Positions 1 to 5,002 of a stretch of 5,002 nt of DNA are shown here, piece after piece. Location of the stretch: positions 1 to 5,002 of the forward strand of contig CALEMB010000228.1 of assembly GCA_937902805.1 (NCBI GenBank). The letters run 5' to 3'. A program made the translations under genes and the position numbers. Every line of letters begins with the position of its first letter. The first letter of the stretch is position 1. The DNA is from an uncultured Bacteroidales bacterium (lineage in GTDB: Bacteria > Bacteroidota > Bacteroidia > Bacteroidales > F082). The notes beneath the pieces are model-generated. The model saw nothing but the letters and a program-made list of their open reading frames with translations, searched no databases and was not told the DNA's origin.

Positions 1-369
1 GAAGGCATCGGCCACATAGAGGTTCTTGCCGGAGAGTTGGTTCTTGGCAAGGTCTTTCACTTGCGCCCACACAGCTTCGCTCATCGGGTGGTTGTCGTTC
101 TTGTAGCCTTCTGTAGTCCACCACACGGTGTCCTTTGAGTTCTTGTCCATGACGATGTATTTGTCCTTGGGCGAGCGGCCCGTGTAGATACCCGTCATCA
201 CATTGACGGCGTCGAGTTCGGTCAACACGCCTTTGTCGTAGCCCGTCAGGGCGGGGTCCATCTCGTCCTTGAAGAGCTGCTCGTAGCTCGGGTTATAGTA
301 AATCTCCTTTGCGCCGGTGATGCCGTATTCGGCTAACGCGGCTTTGATTTCTTCGATGTTTTTTGCCAT
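1..369 (-). CDS. pckA: ATP-dependent phosphoenolpyruvate carboxykinase, N-terminal part (partial, runs off left edge)
   Basis: This is the first 123 codons of PEP carboxykinase (ATP), EC 4.1.1.49, a cytoplasmic enzyme that interconverts oxaloacetate + ATP and PEP + CO2 + ADP. Reading the minus strand from the ATG at 369-367 gives a frame open to base 1, starting MAKNIEEIKAALAEYG. It aligns without gaps to E. coli PckA as I recall it: YNPSY at 25-29, LTGY at 41-44, GVLT at 47-50 and TGIYTGRSPKDKYIV at 59-73. Arg65 of TGRSPKDKY matches the E. coli Arg65 that contacts substrate. WW at 83-84, NDNHP at 91-95 and the closing LYVADAF also fit. The nucleotide-binding P-loop and metal ligands lie beyond the window, so activity cannot be judged. 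The start is supported by family alignment and by a promoter just upstream. In anaerobic Bacteroidales this enzyme commonly runs in the carboxylating direction toward succinate; that is family knowledge. It is divergent from the adhesin gene at 541. Confidence -1.
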   Translation of the reverse strand, partial: MAKNIEEIKAALAEYGITGAKEIYYNPSYEQLFKDEMDPALTGYDKGVLTELDAVNVMTGIYTGRSPKDKYIVMDKNSKDTVWWTTEGYKNDNHPMSEAVWAQVKDLAKNQLSGKNLYVADAF

Positions 370-397
370 AATTGAAATGTTTAGTTGAATAGATGTG

Positions 398-427
398 CAA
401 AGGTAACGATTATTTCATTAGGTCAAA
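398..427 (-). promoter_or_regulatory. Bacteroidetes-type promoter for pckA
   Basis: On the minus strand TACCTTTG (405-398) matches the Bacteroidetes -7 consensus TAnnTTTG exactly. TTTG (427-424) matches the -33 element, with an 18-nt spacer, one base under the usual 19-21. Transcription would start near 390-393, leaving a leader of roughly 20-25 nt before the pckA ATG at 369. The leader is A/T-rich without a Shine-Dalgarno sequence, as is normal in this phylum. This is a consensus match only. Confidence -1.
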
Positions 428-489
428 GTGGAAAGTGAGTTTTTATTTGGTTTTGTTCAATGATTGTGGCTTGGGAGATAAAAATTTCC

Positions 490-497
490 TAACTTTG
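490..497 (+). promoter_or_regulatory. Candidate -7 element for the adhesin gene
   Basis: TAACTTTG at 490-497 matches the Bacteroidetes -7 consensus TAnnTTTG and would place the transcript start around 501-505, about 35-40 nt before the ATG at 541. A -33 TTTG at the expected distance is missing: the nearest TTG triplets are at 464-466 (23-nt spacer) and 471-473 (16-nt spacer). The promoter may therefore be weak or need an activator. The leader 498-540 is A/T-rich and shows no Shine-Dalgarno sequence. Confidence -1.
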
Positions 498-540
498 CCG
501 CCCATTTAATCCATTTTAATTCATTTATTTTTATTACGCT

Positions 541-3243
541 ATGAGAAAAAAGTATTTGTTTTTGTTGACAATGGCACTGATAATGTCAGCTCCTTTTGGA
601 GTCCATGCCCAATCAGGTGTAGACAACTATGTATCAGCCTCTGGCTATGTGATTTATCATGCTCCGGCATACTACACGGGTAACGATGGCTATGCTTTTG
701 ATTTTGAGGCCGACTATGCTTTAGGTCGTTTACAAAACTGGACCACCATTGATGCGGATGGTGACGGCCAGGTTTGGAAATTGTTTGACCAAACGGGCTA
801 TGGACATCATGGCTCTGATGGCGTTGTGGTTTCGTATTCTTACAACAATGCCACTCAGTCGGCACTTAGCCCCAACAACTTTTTGGTTTCACCCAAGGTA
901 AGCATTACCGAAGGCAATAGGTTTTTGACTTTCTATGCCTGCGCCATGGATGAAAACTATCCTTCAGACCATTTCGGCGTTGCCGTTTCCACCACTAACA
1001 ATGAGCAACCCTCCGCTTTTACTCTGTTGCAGGAGTGGACCATGACCTCCAAGAGCGTTGGTCATGAAGTTCGAGGCGTGCGTGGCACAACTGATAGGGC
1101 CGGGGCTTGGCATCATTATACGGTTGATTTGGGCGATTATGTTGGACAAGACATTTATTTGGCCATCCGCCATTTCAATAGCGCTGACAATTTCTGCCTC
1201 TGTGTTGACGATGTCGTCCTCGCAGGACAGAATTTGGATGCCTTTTCTTCATGCAATATTATCCTCGACGGCCAAACTGTGGCCGAAAACCAACATGGGA
1301 TGTACTATTTGTTGAATACCAATGGTTTTGCCGATGGCTCCACTCATGTGACGACCATTCAAGCTGTTTATCAGTCGGGTGCCATGATACAGAACGAACA
1401 GAATTGGACCTATCGCACTGCTGACCATTTCCAAGGTTCACCCAACGGTCTCCAAGCTCAAAGCGATGGCAGTCAGGTGCAGCTCTCGTGGACTTTGCCC
1501 GAGATGAGTGTGCCTCTCTCCGTAGATGAGCTTTATTATGATTTTGCAGACAGCACGCTCATGGATCTTACCCTCATTGATGCCAACAACGACGGACAGA
1601 ACTTCCGCGTTTATCCTTACGGCGGTTATGGTGGTGGTATCGGGTTGCGCTCATGGTCATGGATGTCTGGTGCCAATAACTTGAACCCTGACAATTTCAT
1701 CGTCACGCCGCGCTTGACGGCCACCGAAAGTGCTCAAATCTCCTTTATGGCTTGTGATGCCGACATGCCTGGCATTGCTCCTGACCCAGAGCATTTTGGC
1801 GTGGCTGTCTCCACAACAGGAAACACCAATGCCAATGATTTTGTGATGGTTGCCGAGTGGAACAGCACGGGAACTTATACCGAATATACCGCAGACCTCT
1901 CAGCATACGCGGGACAACAGATTTATGTTGCCATCCGCCATTTCAACACCACAGGTGAATGCTATTTCCTTTGTGTCGACGACATCACCGTGACGGGTGT
2001 GGCTGCCGAAGTAACACGTCCAGCCATTGGTGCATTGGTCTATGCCAACGATGAACTGATAGCCACGCTTAATCATGGTGAGACTTCTTTTACCCATGAG
2101 GTAAATCGTTACACATCAGAATATTGCATTCGTATCATCCAAGAGGGTAGTAGGGAAACGGGCGACTATTACGCTCTGGCAGCCCCGCAATGTGCTGAGG
2201 CTGAGTTGGAATGTGTGGCTCCGAAAAACCTTAGAGCGGAGAATTTGGGTGATAAGGTGAGAATTTCTTGGGAGCGTGAAATCCATACTGGATTTGAAGA
2301 GGATCCTCAAGGTTGGACCTTCCTTGATGCTGATGGTGACGGACAGATATTTGGCATCTATAGTGGTGGCGGTATGAACTCGGATGGCTCGGTGAACACG
2401 ACCAACACAAATGCTTCTTTGAGCTCGTTTTCCTATATGAATGGCTTGGGGTCGCTTCAGCCGGACAACTACGCTTTCATGCCAAAAGTAAAGGTGATGG
2501 AGAATGCGTCAATGACCTTCTATGCTGCGGGCTATGATCCCTCGTATTCTTCGGAACATTTTGGAGTTGCCGTAGCTTCGAGTGAAGGTGTGAACATTGC
2601 CACCATTGCCGAATGGGATTCCAGTAACCCGTATCATGCCTATTCTGTCGACCTCTCGGCTTATGAAGGTCAGGAGGTTTACCTCGGTTTTCGTCATTTC
2701 ACCCATGTGTCGAACTATTCTTTAGTGATTGACAATATCGCCGTCACCAATGTGGTTTGGTCGGGTACGTCGAGCGAGACATACGGCTATAATGTCTATC
2801 GTTCGACTGACGGCCAAAACTATGACTTGATTGGTGTCGTGACAGGATCAGACATGCATTTCGATGATAACGACAGCAATGCAGAGACCTATTATTATCA
2901 AGTGACGGCGATTAACACGGTGGTCGGTGGCGAATGTGAGTCGGCTCCTGCCATGTCGGAGGATCTCATCCATAACTTTGTCACGGCGCACACGGATGGC
3001 ATTGACGAAACCGAAAATGATGTCAATGTCTATCCTAATCCGACCCGAGGCCAAATTACAATTGAGGCTGTTGGATTGAACCGCATTACAGTGACGAATG
3101 CTTTTGGCCAGACTTTGTATAATGTAAATGCCGGTTCGGATGAGGCCATGATAGACCTTTCCCAATATGGTGCTGGGCTGTATTTGATTCGCGTCGATAC
3201 GGAAAACGGAAACATCATCAGGCGTGTTTCCGTGGTGAAATAA
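541..3243 (+). CDS. Secreted adhesin-like protein with three cleaved-adhesin domains, FN3-like segments and a T9SS type A sorting domain
   Basis: A complete 900-residue protein likely exported by Sec and then T9SS to the cell surface, where it probably binds host proteins, haem or polymers; the ligand is inferred from the family. Residues 1-23 are a signal peptide (RKK, hydrophobic core, VHA before Q24). Three jelly-roll units of the gingipain/HagA cleaved-adhesin type lie at about 52-228, 332-487 and 582-736. Each has an acidic D-A-D/N-x-D-G-Q motif (71-77, 347-353, 596-602), then P-[DN]-N-[FY], HFGVAV and [IF]RHF. FN3-like pieces lie at about 237-298, 300-320, 491-550, 559-580 and 748-800. 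The sorting domain is about 826-900: VYPNPTRGQITIE, NAFGQ, then GLYLIRV. No protease domain is present, so this resembles HagA rather than RgpA/Kgp. The start is fixed by the signal peptide and an in-frame stop at 517-519. No homologue is recognised closely enough to give a gene symbol. Confidence -1.
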   Translation: MRKKYLFLLTMALIMSAPFGVHAQSGVDNYVSASGYVIYHAPAYYTGNDGYAFDFEADYALGRLQNWTTIDADGDGQVWKLFDQTGYGHHGSDGVVVSYSYNNATQSALSPNNFLVSPKVSITEGNRFLTFYACAMDENYPSDHFGVAVSTTNNEQPSAFTLLQEWTMTSKSVGHEVRGVRGTTDRAGAWHHYTVDLGDYVGQDIYLAIRHFNSADNFCLCVDDVVLAGQNLDAFSSCNIILDGQTVAENQHGMYYLLNTNGFADGSTHVTTIQAVYQSGAMIQNEQNWTYRTADHFQGSPNGLQAQSDGSQVQLSWTLPEMSVPLSVDELYYDFADSTLMDLTLIDANNDGQNFRVYPYGGYGGGIGLRSWSWMSGANNLNPDNFIVTPRLTATESAQISFMACDADMPGIAPDPEHFGVAVSTTGNTNANDFVMVAEWNSTGTYTEYTADLSAYAGQQIYVAIRHFNTTGECYFLCVDDITVTGVAAEVTRPAIGALVYANDELIATLNHGETSFTHEVNRYTSEYCIRIIQEGSRETGDYYALAAPQCAEAELECVAPKNLRAENLGDKVRISWEREIHTGFEEDPQGWTFLDADGDGQIFGIYSGGGMNSDGSVNTTNTNASLSSFSYMNGLGSLQPDNYAFMPKVKVMENASMTFYAAGYDPSYSSEHFGVAVASSEGVNIATIAEWDSSNPYHAYSVDLSAYEGQEVYLGFRHFTHVSNYSLVIDNIAVTNVVWSGTSSETYGYNVYRSTDGQNYDLIGVVTGSDMHFDDNDSNAETYYYQVTAINTVVGGECESAPAMSEDLIHNFVTAHTDGIDETENDVNVYPNPTRGQITIEAVGLNRITVTNAFGQTLYNVNAGSDEAMIDLSQYGAGLYLIRVDTENGNIIRRVSVVK
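694..2748 (+). repeat. Three tandem-type cleaved-adhesin repeats inside the adhesin gene
   Basis: Unit 1 is about 694-1224, unit 2 about 1534-2001 and unit 3 about 2284-2748. All share the order acidic DGQ motif, L-x-P-[DN]-N, a hydrophobic strand, HFGVAV, a TVDL- or SVDLSAY-like strand, RHF and a final DD/DN-[IV]. Unit 1 is longer, with about 20 extra residues at 168-189 before the HHYTVDL strand. Similar extra sequence occurs at this point in gingipain haemagglutinin domains as I recall them. Units 2 and 3 have the short form. Boundaries are judged by eye from the translation and may be off by about ten residues. Confidence -1.
3016..3240 (+). other. T9SS type A sorting domain of the adhesin
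   Basis: Residues about 826-900 contain the hallmark sequence of the type IX secretion C-terminal domain: VYPNPTRG (830-837), a central NAFGQ turn (853-857), then L-x-x-Y-x-x-G-L-Y-L-I-R-V (873-885) and the final basic, valine-rich strand. Such domains direct passage through the outer-membrane T9SS channel and are usually cleaved and replaced by a lipopolysaccharide anchor or released. The match is clear by eye. Confidence -1.
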
Positions 3244-3259
3244 ACCCGAATATTAAACT

Positions 3260-3330
3260 TGTAGGGCTGTCACACCGTGGCAGTCGCGTCAATAACCCAA
3301 ACGCGGCTGCCATAATATGACAGCCCTACA
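3260..3330. repeat. 71-nt nested palindrome between convergent genes, possible bidirectional terminator or REP-like element
   Basis: Arms 3260-3289 and 3301-3330 are inverted copies around an 11-nt loop (3290-3300). The outer 13 bases (3260-3272 and 3318-3330) pair perfectly, and the inner 12 (3278-3289 and 3301-3312) pair except for one base. The linkers between them (3273-3277, 3313-3317) are mostly mismatched. Each arm also folds on itself: 3267-3273 with 3277-3283, and 3305-3312 with 3318-3325, each with one G-T pair. It sits between the adhesin stop (3241-3243) and the msrA stop (3336-3338), where a shared terminator is expected. The T-runs are weak: four T at 3334-3337 on the plus strand, only short runs on the minus strand. 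A mobile or repetitive palindrome that also ends transcription would fit as well. Confidence -1.
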
Positions 3331-3335
3331 TGGTT

Positions 3336-3815
3336 TTAGAAAATCCGTCTGTAGACGTGGCACTCTGGAAATTCGCCACGTTGATCCAGATAGTCTTGAT
3401 GGTAGTCTTCGGCAGGGTAGAAGATCATGCCTTGCCGGATTTGCGTGGCGGGATGATATCCCATTTGCATCAGCTCACCAAAAACTTTAATGGCGGTGTC
3501 GCGTTCTTCCGTGTTGTTGAACCAAATGGCGGAAAGATACTGGGAACCGATGTCGATGCCTTGGCCATCGGCTTGTTCAAAGTTGTGGATCTCGAAGAAA
3601 TAGCGCACCAGGGCTTCGTATGAAACCAACTCGGGGTCGTATTCCACCTCAATGGTCTCCAAATGACCCGTGGTGCCTGTCTTCACTTGCTTGTAACTCG
3701 GATGATCGATTTCGCCGCCCATGAAGCCGACGGCGGTCTTCGTCACGCCCTTGAGGCGCTTGAAGTAATACTCCACACCCCAGAAGCAACCTGCTGAAAA
3801 ATATGCTGTTTTCAT
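3336..3815 (-). CDS. msrA: Peptide-methionine (S)-S-oxide reductase MsrA
   Basis: A complete 159-residue MsrA (EC 1.8.4.11), which reduces the S-epimer of methionine sulfoxide, free or in proteins, using thioredoxin; it acts in the cytoplasm, as no signal peptide is present. The catalytic motif GCFWGVE has nucleophile Cys10. The other active-site residues known from E. coli MsrA are all present: Tyr41 (HPSYKQV), Glu53 (TGHLE), Asp88 and Tyr93 (GQGIDIGSQYLSAI). The late motif AEDYHQDYL (135-143) is typical. Cys152 near the C-terminus (ECHVYRR) is the only other cysteine and the probable resolving residue. The length fits the short single-domain form, with no MsrB fusion. The common Tyr of the GYxGG loop is Phe31. 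The ATG follows the upstream gene's TAA by four bases, so translation is likely coupled; an A-rich AAAGAA lies just before it. The gene is convergent with the adhesin gene. Confidence -1.
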   Translation of the reverse strand: MKTAYFSAGCFWGVEYYFKRLKGVTKTAVGFMGGEIDHPSYKQVKTGTTGHLETIEVEYDPELVSYEALVRYFFEIHNFEQADGQGIDIGSQYLSAIWFNNTEERDTAIKVFGELMQMGYHPATQIRQGMIFYPAEDYHQDYLDQRGEFPECHVYRRIF

Positions 3816-3819
3816 GCCA

Positions 3820-4961
3820 TTATTCTTTTATAACCTTAGTGGTAGTCTTCTTACCATTCTTATCGCAGACACTTAAGAAATAAATCCCATTTTTGAGACT
3901 TGATATTTCGATGGTTTCTACTTTTTCGGCTTGCAAAACAATTTGTCCCAACACATTGCGGACTTCTACATCGCAAGGCATTTCGGCATTGATGTGGATT
4001 AGTCCCGTCGTCGGGTTAGGCCAAACCTGAACGGAATTCACGTCGTTTTCAGTGACACCATCCAAAACCATCAAAGTGAGGCCAACGACGCTGTCACAGT
4101 CTTGGCCTGCAATTGCTTGGGTGTAGTATCCAGGCTCGGTTAAAGGTCGGCTGAAGAACCAATAGGGGAGGTTGTTTTCATAAAGTTCATCCTCAATCTG
4201 AGTGAGTGAGGCGCAGCTTTCGTAGGCACCGATGTCGATGCGGCCTTTCTGTGTGCGAAGGTTGCCAGCAATATCGATGTTGCCCACACCCACCGTGTTA
4301 GGTTTGCCTGCATTGAGGCAGATGCTTCTAGATTGTAAACTCCAGTCTTCATTGTAATAGTTGGCTCCTGCGCCTTGGGCGGGAGCTTTGAAACGAACGA
4401 ACACGCCTGGCTCTTGCCCGTTGTTGTCGGCAGGCAAATTGATGATTTCGGTGCCGTCGACACCACCTTGCACGGCGCAATACTGATAGTCACTGATGCC
4501 ATCTGCTTGGCTGGGCTGACCGTTGGCCTTGTTGCCCCAAAGGATGCAGTTGTAGTATTTGTTGTGGTGATCCTCGTTGAAGATACCGCCAATGCTTTCG
4601 GTGGCGAGGTTCATCACGATGTCGCAGTTGTAGGCGGTGAATTGACCTCTGGCATACATGCCTCCGGCGTTTTTGGCGGTGTTATTGTTGAGGATGCAGT
4701 TTTTGAAGACAGGCTCCGTGTTATTATAAAGGTATATGCCGCCGCCTTTGGTCGAGGCGATGTTGTTGCTGAAGCGGCAGTTGGTGTAGGTGGCACCGAC
4801 GCGGTCGCAGATGCCGCCACCCATTGAGGCGTTGTTGTCCTTGATGTTGCAGTAGTTCAGGTTAATGTGTGCAGCACCACCCGTCGAGTTGATATAAACG
4901 CCGCCGCCATACATGGAAGCCGTGTTTTGTTCTATGGTGCAGTTTGCCAGAGTGCAGATCG
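3820..4961 (-). CDS. Secreted parallel beta-helix protein with choice-of-anchor Q type segment and T9SS sorting domain (5' end missing)
   Basis: The last 379 codons of a larger surface or secreted protein; substrate unknown. Numbering from the ATG at 4914, residues about -11 to 150 are beta-helix coils of the form NC-x-[IF]-x-x-N...GGG[IV]: NCTIEQN, YCNIKDN, NCRFSNN, NCILNNN, NCDIVMN, NCILWGN. Residues 214-232 (DIAGNLRTQKGRIDIGAYE) resemble the end of choice-of-anchor Q proteins. Residues 258-284 (PGYYTQ...CDSVVGLTL) match a small module common in Bacteroidales surface proteins. Residues about 294-364 are the sorting domain (VWPNPTTGLIHIN, NVLGQ, KNGIYFLSV). The ATG at 4914 is not the true start: the frame continues upstream for 15 codons that complete another coil, and the Met lies inside a coil (NTASMYGGG, compare NNASMGGG). 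The signal peptide and start are beyond the contig. It probably shares a transcript with msrA. Confidence -1.
3823..4035 (-). other. T9SS type A sorting domain of the beta-helix protein
   Basis: Residues about 294-364, counted from the ATG at 4914, show the hallmarks VWPNPTTG (297-304), NVLGQIV (320-326) and LKNGIYFLSV (340-349), followed by a Lys/Thr-rich last strand. It is clearly related in pattern to the adhesin's sorting domain but diverged in sequence, so the two cargo genes are not recent duplicates at this end. Confidence -1.
4531..4959 (-). repeat. Beta-helix coil repeats, six clear copies
   Basis: Successive coils of about 23-30 residues each contain an N/Y-C pair followed by [IF] and Asn, and most have a Gly-Gly-Gly or Gly-Gly turn. 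Cysteines fall at residues -9, 22, 46, 73, 97 and 123 counted from the ATG at 4914, with a likely seventh at 146. The pattern resembles Pmp-like and pectate-lyase-like right-handed beta-helices. More coils probably lie beyond the contig end. Confidence -1.
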
Positions 4962-5002
4962 AGATCGGAAGAGCGGTTCAGCAGGAATGCCGAGACCGAT
5001 CT
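4962..5002. other. Illumina paired-end adapter contamination
   Basis: The last 41 bases begin AGATCGGAAGAGCGGTTCAG and continue as the old Illumina paired-end adapter (the reverse complement of the 3' part of PE PCR primer 2.0, as I recall it). It is synthetic sequence that was not trimmed before assembly. The six bases before it (4956-4961, agatcg) repeat the first six of the adapter, so the exact junction is uncertain by those bases. Everything from 4962 on should be removed. Confidence -1.

Noticed and set aside
539..865. A 108-codon minus-strand frame opposite the adhesin N-terminus
   Set aside because: His/Ser/Pro-rich antisense translation opposite a signal peptide and the first adhesin unit; no start context or motif.
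3260..3330. CRISPR repeat, tRNA or attachment site
   Set aside because: There is one inverted pair only, with no spaced direct repeats, no tRNA T-loop or anticodon arm, and no integrase nearby.
3330..3623. A 97-codon plus-strand frame opposite msrA
   Set aside because: Antisense to catalytic motifs of a well-conserved enzyme and overlapping the palindrome arm; no family resemblance.
4140..4592. A 150-codon minus-strand frame overlapping the beta-helix gene in another frame
   Set aside because: Thr/Ser/Ala/Pro-rich translation without motifs, wholly inside a frame with beta-helix and anchor motifs; an out-of-frame shadow.
4375..4827. A 150-codon open frame on the plus strand opposite the beta-helix gene
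   Set aside because: It mirrors the Gly/Asn/Cys-rich coils of the minus-strand gene, has low-complexity Val/Ala/Gly composition and no recognisable domain. The opposite strand has clear family motifs.
4912..4914. ATG as the start of the beta-helix protein
   Set aside because: No signal peptide follows it, the Met falls in the middle of a coil repeat, and the frame stays open for 15 more coding codons up to the adapter.
1..5002. A defence, secondary-metabolite or mobile system
   Set aside because: All genes are accounted for as pckA, msrA and two T9SS cargo proteins; there is no nuclease, transposase, recombinase, toxin or synthetase signature in any frame I read.

Overview
The window looks like the end of an assembled contig from a Bacteroidales bacterium (Bacteroidetes), probably from a gut-, rumen- or mouth-type metagenome. 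Three things point there. Two genes end in type IX secretion (T9SS type A) sorting domains, a system confined to this phylum. Two upstream regions carry the Bacteroidetes -7 promoter signature TAnnTTTG and no Shine-Dalgarno sequence. The long plus-strand gene is built from the same modules as the Porphyromonas gingivalis gingipain/HagA haemagglutinin region. Genus cannot be set from this sequence alone.

Layout. 1-369 (minus) is the first 123 codons of pckA, ATP-dependent phosphoenolpyruvate carboxykinase, running off the left edge. 370-540 is a divergent intergenic region with a good promoter for pckA and a weaker one for the plus-strand gene. 541-3243 (plus) encodes a 900-residue secreted adhesin-like protein: signal peptide, three cleaved-adhesin-type jelly-roll domains alternating with fibronectin III-like pieces, and a T9SS sorting domain. 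3244-3335 separates convergent genes and is largely filled by a 71-nt nested palindrome. 3336-3815 (minus) is msrA, methionine sulfoxide reductase A. 3820-4961 (minus) is the 3' part of a secreted parallel beta-helix protein with a choice-of-anchor Q type segment and a second T9SS sorting domain; its stop lies four bases before the msrA start, so the two are probably one transcript. 4962-5002 is not biological: it is Illumina paired-end adapter left on the contig end.

Function. pckA and msrA are cytoplasmic housekeeping genes (gluconeogenesis/anaplerosis and protein oxidation repair). The other two genes make cell-surface or secreted proteins exported by Sec and then T9SS, likely for adhesion or binding of host or dietary polymers. 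I see no new enzymatic or defence system. The items most worth a second look are the nested palindrome, the split-FN3/jelly-roll architecture of the adhesin, the cysteine column in the beta-helix protein, its tight coupling to msrA, and the adapter, which also creates a false start for the last gene.
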